This document shows, one piece after another, positions 18,518 to 27,094 of a DNA stretch of 64,000 nucleotides (position 1 is the first letter of the stretch; each line of letters starts with the position of its first letter). The notes under the pieces are model-generated. The model was not told the origin of the DNA. It ran no database searches and worked only from the letters and a program-made list of their open reading frames with translations. This stretch comes from CAVSKL01 sp963728475 [NCBI: Candidatus Eiseniibacteriota bacterium]. Its GTDB lineage: Bacteria; Eisenbacteria; RBG-16-71-46; JABDJR01. The DNA is taken from positions 434,001 through 498,000 of the forward strand of contig CAVSKL010000001.1 in assembly GCA_963728475.1 (NCBI GenBank). The letters are read 5' to 3'. The position numbers and the translations under genes are program-made.

Positions 18518-19385
18518 GCTTTCATCCTCTCCGCGGCCCGGAGCACCAGACGCCGGACCGCCCGCCCCAGCACGTGCCGCCGGTAGCCGGCGGTGGAGCG
18601 CACGTCGTCGATGGGGGTCACTTCCCCCGCGGCCGCCTCGGCGGCACGATCGGCCAGGGCGGCGCCGGGCACCTGCCCCTCGCAAACCAGTTCGGTCACG
18701 TTCAGCCGGACCGGGGTGGCGGCCACGCTCCCCGCTCCGATCCGCACCCCCGCCAGCACCCCCTTGCGATCCTCCGCGACGAACGCCAGCACCACCTTGC
18801 TGATGGCCTGGGCCTCGCGGGTCCCGATCTTCCGGAAGAGCTGCACGCTGGCGGCGGGGGGGTCGGGTAGCCGGAGCCACCCAGGATCTCGCCGGGCCGG
18901 AGCGCGGTCTTCCGGTATCCGGTGTGGAACCGGTCGTAGGGAATCTCGCGCTCCCCCTTGGGGCCGACCGCGATGGCGGTGGCGCCCAGGGCCAGGAGCA
19001 CCGGGAGCGAGTCTCCGGCCGGGCTTGCGTTCACCACGTTGCCGCCCACGGTGGCGCGGTTCTGGATCTGCCAGCCCCCCACCACCGACGCGGCCTCGGC
19101 CAGGATGGGAAAGGTCTCCCGAAGCCCGGACTCGCTCCGGATCCGGGAAAACGTCACCGCCGCGCCGATCCGCCATCCGTCGGTGTCGCGGACCAGGGTG
19201 TGAAGCTCGGGAATTCCAACCACGCTCATCACCGAGGGCCAGGCGAGCCGTCCCTCGGGCGTGGTGACCAGGAGGTCGGTGCAGCCGGCGACCGGCTTCA
19301 CCTCGGGGTCGAGGGAGAGCACCTCCAGCGCCTCGGCCAGGGTCCGGGGGGAGTACGCGCGAACCGCCGGCGCTTCCGCGCTCAT
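18514..19385 (-). pseudogene. ygfM: FAD-binding subunit of molybdenum hydroxylase, frameshifted
   Basis: The N-terminal part from ATG 19385 is a CoxM/XdhB-type FAD subunit: VKPVAGCTDLLVT, PELHTLVRDTDGWRIGAAVTFSRI, NRATVGGNVVNASPAGDSLPVLLALGA. After RPGEIL, at about 18877-18886, the frame changes. The expected continuation LRLPDPPAASVQLFRKIGTREAQAISKVV is split into the next frame and runs to a stop at 18514. One base is missing in the CTGGGTGG stretch; a seven-G run sits 15-20 bases away. Both halves are well conserved and both gene borders keep ATGA overlaps, so this is either a very recent mutation or a sequence error. If real, both Mo enzymes lose their electron-transfer FAD subunit. Confidence 0.85.
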
Positions 19386-19837
19386 GAGGCGCTCTCCTTC
19401 TCCAGGCCGCGGAGGATCGCCTCGTACCCGGTGCAGCGGCAGAGGTTTCCGGCGAGCGCGGTCAGGATCTCCTCCCGGCCCACCGAGTCGCGGTCGCGGG
19501 CCAGGCGCCACGCGGTGACTACGATCCCCGGGGTGCAGGCGCCGCACTGGGTTCCCCCCGCCGCCACGAAGCGGTCGAGCATCGCCCGCGCGCCGGGCTC
19601 CAGGGCCACCCCTTCGACGGTGACCACCGACCGCCCCTCGCACTGGAAGAGCGGGGTCAGGCAGGAGAGGACCGGTTCGTCGTCGAGGAGCACGGTGCAG
19701 GCGCCGCATTCCCCCTCGCCGCAGCCTTCCTTGGTTCCGGTGAGCGTCAGCTCTTCCCGAAGCACGTCGAGCAGCCGGTCCATGGGGCGCCCTTCCACCG
19801 TCACCGGCTTCCCGTTCACCCGGAACTGCACCCTCAT
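19382..19837 (-). CDS. 2Fe-2S subunit of molybdenum hydroxylase (XdhC/CoxS type)
   Basis: A 151-residue protein with the full two-cluster pattern: the plant-ferredoxin-type cluster CGEGECGACTVLL with a partner Cys in PVLSCLTP, and the second cluster in GGTQCGACTPGIVV and GNLCRCTGYEAI. Normal length for the small subunit of three-component xanthine-dehydrogenase or CO-dehydrogenase-like enzymes. It passes electrons from the Mo site to the FAD subunit. The ATG at 19837 overlaps the preceding gene stop, and its own stop overlaps the FAD gene start, so the three subunits are translationally coupled. Confidence 0.92.
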   Translation of the reverse strand: MRVQFRVNGKPVTVEGRPMDRLLDVLREELTLTGTKEGCGEGECGACTVLLDDEPVLSCLTPLFQCEGRSVVTVEGVALEPGARAMLDRFVAAGGTQCGACTPGIVVTAWRLARDRDSVGREEILTALAGNLCRCTGYEAILRGLEKESAS

Positions 19838-22170
19838 GAAGTCGTCTCCCCGGCCGTGGAGGCCTTGCCGGCGGCGCCAGCCGGCCGGCCCAGCGCGTCG
19901 CCCCGCGCCGGACTCACCGTGCGGCCCGCCGCCCGCCATTCGTGAATCCTCTCGGGGGTGGCGGGGATCGCGTCGGGGATGACCCCGGTCGCGTTCTCGA
20001 TGGCCTGCGCCACCGCCGGCGCCCCCCCGTCCATGGGGAGTTCCCCCACCCCCTTGGCCCCGGAAGGTCCACCCTCCCACGGCCGCTCCAGCAGCACCAC
20101 GTCCATTCGCGGCGCGTCCTTGATGGTGGGGATGATGTAGGTGGCGAGCCGGTCGTTCAGGTACCTTCCGTCCCGGACCTTGATCTCCTCCATGTACCCC
20201 CAGGCCACCGCCTGGAGCGTCCCCCCCTCGATCTGCCCGCGGCAGAGCACGGGGTGGACCACCTTCCCCACCTCGCACACCACCGTCGCGGTGGTCGGCC
20301 GCACCTCGTCGGTGTCGGGATCCATGTCCACCTCGACCACGTCGGCGCCCCATCCGTAGGTGGCGTAGGCGGTCCCCTGGTAGGTCTTCTCGTCGAACCG
20401 CTGCCACTCGGGCGGCTCGTGATGGACGGTGTATTCGAGGTTGCCGGCCGCCTCGAAACACATCCGGGCCACCTCGCGGAACGGCCCGAGGCTCCCGCCG
20501 GCGCCGGCGACCGCGCCCCCGTCCACCGTCAGCTCGCCGCCGCCGTTCAGGGCGCCCTTTGCCCACTCCAGCACCCGGTCGCGGATCCCGGCCACCGCCA
20601 GCGCGATGGTCCCGCCCACCACCATGGTGGTGCGCGAGGCCACGGTGGGCCCCGAGTCGGGCACCTCGCCGGTATCGGCGGGGGCGAAGAACACGTCGTC
20701 CAGGTTCACCCCGGCGGCGTCGGCGGCGATGAGCGGCAGCACCGTCATCGCCCCCTGCCCCATGTCGGTCATGGCGGTGAGCACCTCGATCCGGCCCTCC
20801 GGGCGGAGCCGCACGGTCACCGGCGAGCGCATCTGGTGCTCGCCCCGTCCGGTGAACCCGGCGCCGTGGAAGTACAGGCTGATCCCGATCCCCCGGCGGG
20901 TCTCGCCGTCGGGACGGGCCGCGCGGGCGGCCTCGTTCTCGCGCCACCGCTCGCGGAAGTTCGTCCGCTTCGCCGCCTCGTCAAGGCAGAGCCGGGCGGA
21001 GGCGTCGGCCTTCAACACCTGCCCGGTGGGAAGGGAGTCGCCCGGGTCGAGCACGTTCCGCTCGCGGATGGTGAGCGGGTCCAGTCCCAGCGCGCGGGCC
21101 AGCAGGTCCATCTGCCGCTCCACCGCGAACAGCACCTGTGGAGCGCCGAAGCCTCGGAAGGCCGCGTTGGGGGGGGTGTTCGTCCGCAGCACCCTCCCCC
21201 CCACCCGCACGTGGGGACAGCGGTACGCGCCGGAGGCGTGGAGCACCGCCCGCGAGAGCACCACCGGAGAGAGCGACAGGTACGCCCCGCCGTCCAGGTC
21301 GACCTGGATGTCCATGGCGGTGAGCCGGCCGTCCCGGGTGATGCCGGTCCGGTGGCGGATGCGCCCGGGGTGGCGCTTGGTGGTGCCGATGATGTCCTCG
21401 TGCCGGTCGTAGACGATCTTGACCGGCCGCTGGGACGCCCGGGCGAGGAGGGCGGCGTGGGCCGCGATCATGCTGGGATAGTCTTCCTTGCCGCCGAAAC
21501 CCCCGCCCACCGCCGCCGGCCGGACCCTCACCTTGGTCGCGGGCAGGTCCATGGCGTGCATGAGCGCCTTGTGCACGTAGAACGGGCACTGCATGGAGCC
21601 GATCACGGAGAGCCCGCCGTCGGGTCCGTACTCCGCGATCATCCCCTGGGTCTCGATGTAGATGTGCTCCTGGTAGCCGGTGAAGTAGGTCTCCTCCACC
21701 ACCAGATCCGCCTCGGCGAGGCCCCGGTCCAGCTCCCCGTGGTCCATGGCCAGGCGGTAGAGGGGCTCTTCCCGCTCGGCCTCCTCCCAGGAAAGAACCG
21801 GGTCGAGGGGCTCGTAAACGACCTCCACCGCTTCCGCCGCCCGGCGGGCGTCGAGCCGGGAGCCCGCCGCCACCAGCGCCACCGGCTCGCCCACGTGGAG
21901 GACCTCGTCCCGGGCCAGGACCGGCCAGGAGTCGTCCAGCAGCTGGATCCCGTTGGGTCCGGGCACGTCGTCCGAGGTCACACAGAACGCCCCCGCGGGG
22001 GCCCGGCCAGGATGCCAGCGGATCGCGACGATGCGCGCGCGAGGGTGGGGGCTCCGGACGGTGGCGCCGAAGAGCATGCCGGGCAGCACGATGTCGTCGG
22101 TATACCGGGCCTCGCCGGAAACCTTGGCCTGTCCGTCCGGGCGCGGGGGGCTCTCACCGATGCGTGCCAT
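19834..22170 (-). CDS. Molybdopterin-binding large subunit of a xanthine-dehydrogenase-family hydroxylase
   Basis: A 778-residue protein starting at ATG 22170 with GGGAGAG just upstream. Typical motifs in order: KVSGEARYTDDIVLPGMLFGATVRSPHP (substrate-channel domain), VGGGFGGKEDYPSMI (pterin site), NAAFRGFGAPQVLFAVE, TDMGQGAMTVLPLI, and GPSGAKGVGELPMDGGAPAV with the catalytic Glu. No AYRCS or VAYRCSF-type CO dehydrogenase loop is seen, so a purine or other N-heterocycle is more likely than CO. It is the first gene of the block, followed by Fe-S, FAD and fused Mo genes with four-base overlaps. The C-terminal 30 residues are Ala/Gly-rich. Confidence 0.9.
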   Translation of the reverse strand: MARIGESPPRPDGQAKVSGEARYTDDIVLPGMLFGATVRSPHPRARIVAIRWHPGRAPAGAFCVTSDDVPGPNGIQLLDDSWPVLARDEVLHVGEPVALVAAGSRLDARRAAEAVEVVYEPLDPVLSWEEAEREEPLYRLAMDHGELDRGLAEADLVVEETYFTGYQEHIYIETQGMIAEYGPDGGLSVIGSMQCPFYVHKALMHAMDLPATKVRVRPAAVGGGFGGKEDYPSMIAAHAALLARASQRPVKIVYDRHEDIIGTTKRHPGRIRHRTGITRDGRLTAMDIQVDLDGGAYLSLSPVVLSRAVLHASGAYRCPHVRVGGRVLRTNTPPNAAFRGFGAPQVLFAVERQMDLLARALGLDPLTIRERNVLDPGDSLPTGQVLKADASARLCLDEAAKRTNFRERWRENEAARAARPDGETRRGIGISLYFHGAGFTGRGEHQMRSPVTVRLRPEGRIEVLTAMTDMGQGAMTVLPLIAADAAGVNLDDVFFAPADTGEVPDSGPTVASRTTMVVGGTIALAVAGIRDRVLEWAKGALNGGGELTVDGGAVAGAGGSLGPFREVARMCFEAAGNLEYTVHHEPPEWQRFDEKTYQGTAYATYGWGADVVEVDMDPDTDEVRPTTATVVCEVGKVVHPVLCRGQIEGGTLQAVAWGYMEEIKVRDGRYLNDRLATYIIPTIKDAPRMDVVLLERPWEGGPSGAKGVGELPMDGGAPAVAQAIENATGVIPDAIPATPERIHEWRAAGRTVSPARGDALGRPAGAAGKASTAGETTS

Positions 22171-22596
22171 GGAACTCTCCCAGAGTCTGCCCGAGAGCGG
22201 GGTGCGGAGCAAGCGCACCCCGGCGGGGACTTATCGTGGAACTGCCGCTCCCACAAGGGACAAGCAGCACGGAGCCGGGCGGGCAAGCCGATCGGGGGGG
22301 GGCGCGGGCCACCGGCGGCGGGCCGTGAGGATCCTGACCGGAAAAAATACCACGATTCGAGGGGGGACGGCGCGGAAAGGCCATTTCCAGCATCGCGATG
22401 AAGGATTCCGCGGAGGGGGTGGGGTGAGGGATTCCACGGAGGGGGCGGGCAGGCCCGGCCTCCGGACGGCGTGGGCGGGCCCATGAAGCGCCGAAGGACG
22501 CGGTGAGGCGCCGCAAGGCCGGTGAGGCGCCAAAGGGCCGGTGAGGCGCCGCAAGGCCGGCGAGGCGCGTTCGAGCCCCGGAGGATGCGGCCGGGA
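22171..22596. other. Intergenic region between two minus-strand units
   Basis: The gap holds the probable promoter for the molybdenum hydroxylase operon near 22230-22370, which includes a relatively AT-rich GGAAAAAATACCACGA patch. Two near-direct copies of GGATTCC(G/A)CGGAGGGGG occur at 22403-22446, followed by the 19-base tandem repeat listed separately. No open reading frame here looks coding. Confidence 0.4.
22484..22575. repeat. 19-base tandem repeat
   Basis: Four to five copies of a unit close to GTGAGGCGCCGCAAGGCCG are arranged head to tail, with exact copies at 22503 and 22541 and a variant at 22522. Each contains the palindrome GGCGCC, so the array can form repeated short hairpins. 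Confidence 0.8.
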
Positions 22597-24807
22597 TCAG
22601 CCCCGGACGATCCGCGCGACCTGGACGGTGATGTTGTCGGGGCCGCCCCGGTCCCGGGCCAGCTCCACCAGCCGGCGGGCCGCCTCGGCGGGGGCGTTCC
22701 CCTGCACCGCCTCCTGGATCTCCTCGGGGGAGATCTCGCCGGAGAGCCCATCCGAGCACAGGACCACCGAATCGCCGTCCTCCAGCTCGATCGGCTCCAG
22801 GGAGACGTCGACCGAGACCTCGGGCTTCTCCCCCAGGCAGCGGGTGAGCACGTGGCTCCCCGCCCCCCGGGCGCCCATCCCGGCCCCCACCGCCCGCTGG
22901 AGTTCCCCGGCCAGGTTGTGGTCGCGGGTGAGTTGGTTGATGAATTCGCCGCTCACCAGGTAGACGCGGCTGTCGCCCACGTGCCCGGTGGAGAGCCTTC
23001 GGCCGTCGAAGTGGACGGCGGTGCAGGTGGTGCCCATGCCGTCCAGCCGGTGCGATCCCGAGGCCTGGGAGTAGACCATGTAGTTGGCGGCCCGGATCGC
23101 GCGCTCCAGGGCCTCGGCCCCCCGCTCGTGAGTCTCGTTGTCGAAGAAGGCGGCGCCCACCGTGTCCACCGCGAGCCGGCTCGCCACCTCGCCCGCGGCG
23201 GCGCCGCCCATGCCGTCGGCCACCACCAGGACCGCGCCCGCCTCGGCGCCGGGCCCGGAAAAGATCCCGAACGAGTCCTCGTTGTTCTCGCGCACGCACC
23301 CCAGGTCGCTCCGCGCCGCGACCTGAAGCTTCCATCCGCGCGGAAGAGCGATCGAACGCTCCTCGATCGTGGGCTCCGGCGGCGCGCCCGGGAAGGCCAG
23401 GATCGGCACCCCGTCGTCGTGGGATGCGGCCACCTTGGAGGGAACCGGGGCCGGCCGGCCGCTCCGGCTCAGGTGCGCATCCACCGCCCGCGACTCGGTC
23501 CGCCCCTCGGAGTAGTCCTCGAGCTCGTCCTCCCCCATGTCCGCGAACAGGGCGTCCGCGGAGTAGAGGTCGATCAGCGCCTCCACCACCTCCGGCGAGA
23601 ACTGGCTCCCGGCGTGGGCGAGCAGTTCGTCGAAGGCGGCCTCCGGGGACAGGCCGCGCCGGTAGGGCCGGTCCGAGGTCATGGCGTCGAACGCGGCCAC
23701 CGCCATGATGATCCGGCTTCCCACCGGGATCGCGTCCCCGGCCAGGCCCCGCGGATAGCCTTCCCCGTCCGGCTGTTCGTGGTGGGAAAAGACGATTTCG
23801 GCGGCGTTGGGATAGAAACGGAGCCGCCGGATGAGATCGGCGCCGATCCGGGGATGGGTCCGCAGGATCGACTGCTCGCTTTCGGTGAGCTTGCCCGGCT
23901 TGACCAGGATGTCGTGCTGGATGGCGGTGCGTCCGAGGTCGTGGAGGAGCGCCGCGTACTCCACCTCCTCCACTTCCTTCTCGGGGAGGCCCAGCCGGCG
24001 CGCCACCGCCGTGCACATGCGCGAGACCCGCTGCGAGTGGCCCCGGGTGAAGGGATCCGAGGCGTCCACCGCGGACATCAGCGTGCGAACCGCGCGCAGG
24101 TAGGCGCGCCGCGTCTCCACCCACAGCCTCATGGCGTAGCGCGCCAGAAGGAGCGGGATCAGGAAGAGGGCCGTCCCCACCGGGCCGATCCGAAGCTGGG
24201 TGAGGGCCAGAAAGAGCGCGAAGGGAAGCACCGCGGCCTGGTACCCGCCGACCTCGGTCAGCCACCCCCGCCAGGCCCCGGCCAGAGTGCCGCGTCCGTG
24301 GACCGAGGCCGCCACCGCGGCGAAGAGGCTCCATACCGCCCAGTACACCGCCCCCGCCGCCACCAACGGCGCCACCTGGGCGGGGTCGAGCGAGAACGCC
24401 GGGCCCGGCCGGCCGCCCAGGGCGACGAAGGCGAACCCCGCCGCCCCCGCCACCAGAACCGCGCGCCCCAGACGCTCCAACGCCTCGGGGAAGGGATTCC
24501 AGCGCTCACCGAGGTTCTGGACCAGCCGCCCGAAGATCGCCGCCCAGCAGCCGGCCACCGGGCCGAACGCGAGGATCGCCCCCAGGTCGAGGATGGGCGA
24601 GAGGCTCACCCGGCGCGAGCCGCGCAGAAGCGGCACCGGCGACGACGCCGCGATGGAGACCATGGCCAGCCACAGGACGAGGGTCGCGGTGGTCTCGGGA
24701 CCGCGCTGGAGCGAACCCGAAGCCCCGGTCATCCAGGCCAGCGCGCCCAGACCCACGATCGAGACCAGGGCGGCATGCAAACGGAGGGATGCGCGGGTCC
24801 GGCTCAA
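22597..24807 (-). CDS. Membrane HD-GYP phosphodiesterase fused to PP2C phosphatase
   Basis: A 736-residue protein with a TTG start at 24807 placed by AGGAAGGAGT seven bases upstream. Residues 8-225 contain about seven membrane segments. Residues 235-440 are an HD-GYP domain: AALLHDLGRTAIQHDILVKPGKL, HPRIGADLI, SHHEQPDGEGYPRGL, so both the HD metal motif and the GYP motif are intact and c-di-GMP breakdown is expected. Residues 495-735 are a PP2C Ser/Thr phosphatase: SDLGCVRENNEDSFG, VVADGMGGAAAGEVAS, GHVGDSRVYL, DGLSGEIS, GGPDNITVQV, with metal-binding Asp residues present. One polypeptide would couple c-di-GMP turnover and protein dephosphorylation, perhaps reversing the Ser/Thr kinase at 28201. 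Confidence 0.85.
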   Translation of the reverse strand: MSRTRASLRLHAALVSIVGLGALAWMTGASGSLQRGPETTATLVLWLAMVSIAASSPVPLLRGSRRVSLSPILDLGAILAFGPVAGCWAAIFGRLVQNLGERWNPFPEALERLGRAVLVAGAAGFAFVALGGRPGPAFSLDPAQVAPLVAAGAVYWAVWSLFAAVAASVHGRGTLAGAWRGWLTEVGGYQAAVLPFALFLALTQLRIGPVGTALFLIPLLLARYAMRLWVETRRAYLRAVRTLMSAVDASDPFTRGHSQRVSRMCTAVARRLGLPEKEVEEVEYAALLHDLGRTAIQHDILVKPGKLTESEQSILRTHPRIGADLIRRLRFYPNAAEIVFSHHEQPDGEGYPRGLAGDAIPVGSRIIMAVAAFDAMTSDRPYRRGLSPEAAFDELLAHAGSQFSPEVVEALIDLYSADALFADMGEDELEDYSEGRTESRAVDAHLSRSGRPAPVPSKVAASHDDGVPILAFPGAPPEPTIEERSIALPRGWKLQVAARSDLGCVRENNEDSFGIFSGPGAEAGAVLVVADGMGGAAAGEVASRLAVDTVGAAFFDNETHERGAEALERAIRAANYMVYSQASGSHRLDGMGTTCTAVHFDGRRLSTGHVGDSRVYLVSGEFINQLTRDHNLAGELQRAVGAGMGARGAGSHVLTRCLGEKPEVSVDVSLEPIELEDGDSVVLCSDGLSGEISPEEIQEAVQGNAPAEAARRLVELARDRGGPDNITVQVARIVRG

Positions 24808-24971
24808 GGGCGTGACTCCTTCCTGAACCCCCGGAACCGCCGGAGGTTGACGCCCTTAGATATCGGCCGGGAGGGGGCCGGGCTGAAGTCCCGGACGGGG
24901 CTCCTGACCCGGTTCCCGGGGACGCTCCCCGCCCCCGTCCCGCGCTCCCCGCCCCCCCGCCTCCCGTCCGG

Positions 24972-25376
24972 TCAGCGCTCCGGACACGCCCCCGCGGTGC
25001 CCACCGGGGTCAGGCGGCCGGCCACGTAGTCCGAGACGGCATCGTCGATCGACGAGGGCCGGCCCATGAAGACCGCCACCCCGCGCGCGTTCAGGTCCAC
25101 CACCAGCCGGGGGCCGATCCCCGCCGCCACCAGCGCGCCGCAGTCGGCGAGCGCGCTCACCAGGTCGCCGTGGGAGTGGTGCCCGGCGCCGTCGTGGCCG
25201 TCCGGGCCGTGCCCGTGCCCCTGCGCGTGCACGTGCGCGACCGGGTTGGCGCGGAACTCACGCATCCGCCGCTCCGCCCCCTCCACCTCCATGATCACGA
25301 AGCCCGCCACCCGTCCCGGGTGGGCGGCCAACGCGATCCCGTCGTCCGACGCCAACGCGATTCTCATGGTGCTCAT
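24972..25376 (-). CDS. NifX/NifB-type iron-molybdenum cluster-binding domain protein
   Basis: A 134-residue protein: MRIALASDDGIALAAHPGRVAGFVIMEVEG and ALVAAGIGPRLVVDLNARGVAVF fit the dinitrogenase Fe-Mo cofactor domain (PF02579). A His-rich insert (HVHAQGHGHGPDGHDGAGHHSHGD) probably binds metal. Such stand-alone proteins are common outside nitrogen fixers and have uncertain roles. The ATG overlaps the stop of the upstream UPF0251 gene, a pairing often seen for these families. No nif genes are present, so I do not infer nitrogen fixation. Confidence 0.8.
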   Translation of the reverse strand: MSTMRIALASDDGIALAAHPGRVAGFVIMEVEGAERRMREFRANPVAHVHAQGHGHGPDGHDGAGHHSHGDLVSALADCGALVAAGIGPRLVVDLNARGVAVFMGRPSSIDDAVSDYVAGRLTPVGTAGACPER

Positions 25377-25903
25377 TTCTCGCCGGCCGTCCCGGCCGAT
25401 CCCAGCCCATCCCGGCGGCGGCGCCGCACCCGGGCTCGCTGCCCGGGGCCCCGCCCCGCTCCTCCGGCGCCCGGGCCCCGGCCCGGTCCCGCCGGCCCCC
25501 CGGCGCGATGAAAGCGCGGCGACCCGCAGGCCGGACACGCTTCCGGGCGTCCACCGCCGCGGGGGGCCTCGAAGCGCTCCCCGCACGACTCGCATACGAA
25601 TTCCCGTTTTCCGATCATGGCGATCACTCCTTCACCCATCACGATCATTCTTCCGTTCACCAGGGCGTCGGCGAGCTTGGCCCGCCCGGTTCCGATCAGG
25701 CGCCCGAAGGTGGACCGGGAGATCCCCATCCGCTCGGCGGCCGCGTCGTGGTAGAGCCCTTCGAGGTCGGCGAGCCGGATCGCTTCCAGCTCGTCGCGCC
25801 GGAGTTCCACCGAGGTCAGCGCGCCCGCGGGAATCCCCCGCGGCTTGAACACGGTGGCGGCAGGGTCCACGCCGATCAGACGGCACTTGTGGGGACGGGG
25901 CAT
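25373..25903 (-). CDS. UPF0251 (DUF134) DNA-binding protein with zinc ribbon
   Basis: A 176-residue protein starting at ATG 25903 behind GGGAGG. Residues 1-95 match UPF0251: MPRPHKCRLIG, FKPRGIP, LRRDELEAIRLADLEGLYHDAAAERMGISRSTFGRLI, a sigma-factor-like helix-turn-helix. After that FVCESCGERFEAP ... CPACGSPRFHRAG gives four Cys in two CxxC pairs (zinc ribbon). The last 50 residues are Gly/Arg low-complexity. It likely regulates itself and the overlapping NifX-like gene. Confidence 0.82.
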   Translation of the reverse strand: MPRPHKCRLIGVDPAATVFKPRGIPAGALTSVELRRDELEAIRLADLEGLYHDAAAERMGISRSTFGRLIGTGRAKLADALVNGRMIVMGEGVIAMIGKREFVCESCGERFEAPRGGGRPEACPACGSPRFHRAGGPAGPGRGPGAGGAGRGPGQRARVRRRRRDGLGSAGTAGEK

Positions 25904-26023
25904 CGGTAACCTCCCGGTTGCTGGATATGAACATATGCCCATAACCGACGGAAGGCAACCGGAAATCCGGTTGGCGGGGCGGGAGCCGATCGAGGCCGGT
26001 GGAAGTGGAAGCCGGAGTGAAGG

Positions 26024-27094
26024 CTACGCGGCCTCGGCCCGGGCCGGCGTCCGCTCGAACTGCGACCGGTCCACCGCATGTTCATAGGCCTCGTCCCCGG
26101 TGATCACCTCGCGGCGCACCAGCTCCCGGAGCGAGGCGTCCAGGCTTTGCATCCCCAGCCGCCGGCCGGCCTGGATCACCGAGCCCAGCTTGTGGGTGTT
26201 GCCGGCCCGGACCATGGACGCGGCGGCGTGGTTGTTGACCAGGATCTCGGCCACCATGAGCCGCCCGGAGCCGTCGGCCTTGCGCACGAGCTGCTGCGAG
26301 ATCACCGCGCGCAGGCTCTCGGCGAGCATGGTGCGGATCTGGTCCTGTCGCGCGGGCGGAAACACGTTGAGGATCCGGTCCACCGTGCGCGAGGCTCCGT
26401 TGGTGTGGAGGCTCCCCAGAACCTGGATGCCGGTCTCGGCCGCGGTGAGCGCCAGGGCGATGGTCTCGGCGTCGCGAAGCTCTCCCACCATGATTACGTC
26501 GGGATCCTCACGCACCGCGTTCCGGAGCGCCTCGGCGAAGGTCGGCGAGTGGAGGGGAACCTCGCGCTGCGTCACCACGCACTGCTTGAAGTCGTGCACG
26601 TACTCGATGGGGTCCTCGACCGTGACCACGTGGCCGTGGCGGGAGCGATTGACGAGGTCCACCATCGACGCCAGCGTGGTCGACTTTCCCGAACCGGTGG
26701 GTCCGGCGCAGAGGATCAGCCCCTTGGGCTGGGAGACGATGAGCTTGAGCTGGGGCGGGAGCCCCAGGGAGTCCCAACCGGGGATCTCGGTGGGCACCAC
26801 CCGCATCGACGCCCCGATCCCGTGCACGTGGTGGTAGACGTTGCAGCGGAAGCGGCCCAGGCCCTCCACCTCGTAGGCCAGGTCCACCGAGAGGTGTTCG
26901 GCCAGGCGGTCGCGCTCGTCCCGGCTGGTGAACTCCTCCACGATCCTCTCCATGTCCTCGGTGGTGAGGTCGCGGAAGCGGACCTTGTGGAGGACGCCCT
27001 GGATCCGGATGCGGGGAGGCTGGCCGGAGACCAGGTGCAGGTCGGACCCGCCCTGTTTCACCGCCAGTTCCAGGAAGGCGTTGATCCGGCTCAT
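26024..27094 (-). CDS. pilU: PilT/PilU-type twitching ATPase (second copy)
   Basis: A 356-residue secretion-type ATPase. GGSDLHLVSGQPPRIRIQG is the N-terminal PAS-like domain; ILCAGPTGSGKSTTLASMV is the Walker A, VVTVEDPIEYVH the Asp box, REDPDVIMVGELRDAETI the Walker B, and GSLHTNGASRTVDRI the His box. LVRKADGSGRLMVAEILVNNHAAASMVR is PilT-like. It powers type IV pilus retraction or assists PilT at the inner membrane base. It overlaps the preceding PilT gene by four bases. No pilin or PilB is in the window. The pilU symbol is used only because it is the second of two adjacent copies. Confidence 0.85.
   Translation of the reverse strand: MSRINAFLELAVKQGGSDLHLVSGQPPRIRIQGVLHKVRFRDLTTEDMERIVEEFTSRDERDRLAEHLSVDLAYEVEGLGRFRCNVYHHVHGIGASMRVVPTEIPGWDSLGLPPQLKLIVSQPKGLILCAGPTGSGKSTTLASMVDLVNRSRHGHVVTVEDPIEYVHDFKQCVVTQREVPLHSPTFAEALRNAVREDPDVIMVGELRDAETIALALTAAETGIQVLGSLHTNGASRTVDRILNVFPPARQDQIRTMLAESLRAVISQQLVRKADGSGRLMVAEILVNNHAAASMVRAGNTHKLGSVIQAGRRLGMQSLDASLRELVRREVITGDEAYEHAVDRSQFERTPARAEAA

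Noticed and set aside
18518-18880. Longer N-terminus for the fused Mo hydroxylase
   Set aside because: It would overlap the FAD subunit coding sequence; the ATGA overlap at 18514-18517 and the ferredoxin domain starting MTTIRFTLNGK fix the start.
24972-25376. Evidence of nitrogen fixation from the NifX-like domain
   Set aside because: Stand-alone proteins of this family are common in non-fixing bacteria and no nif structural or assembly gene is in the window.
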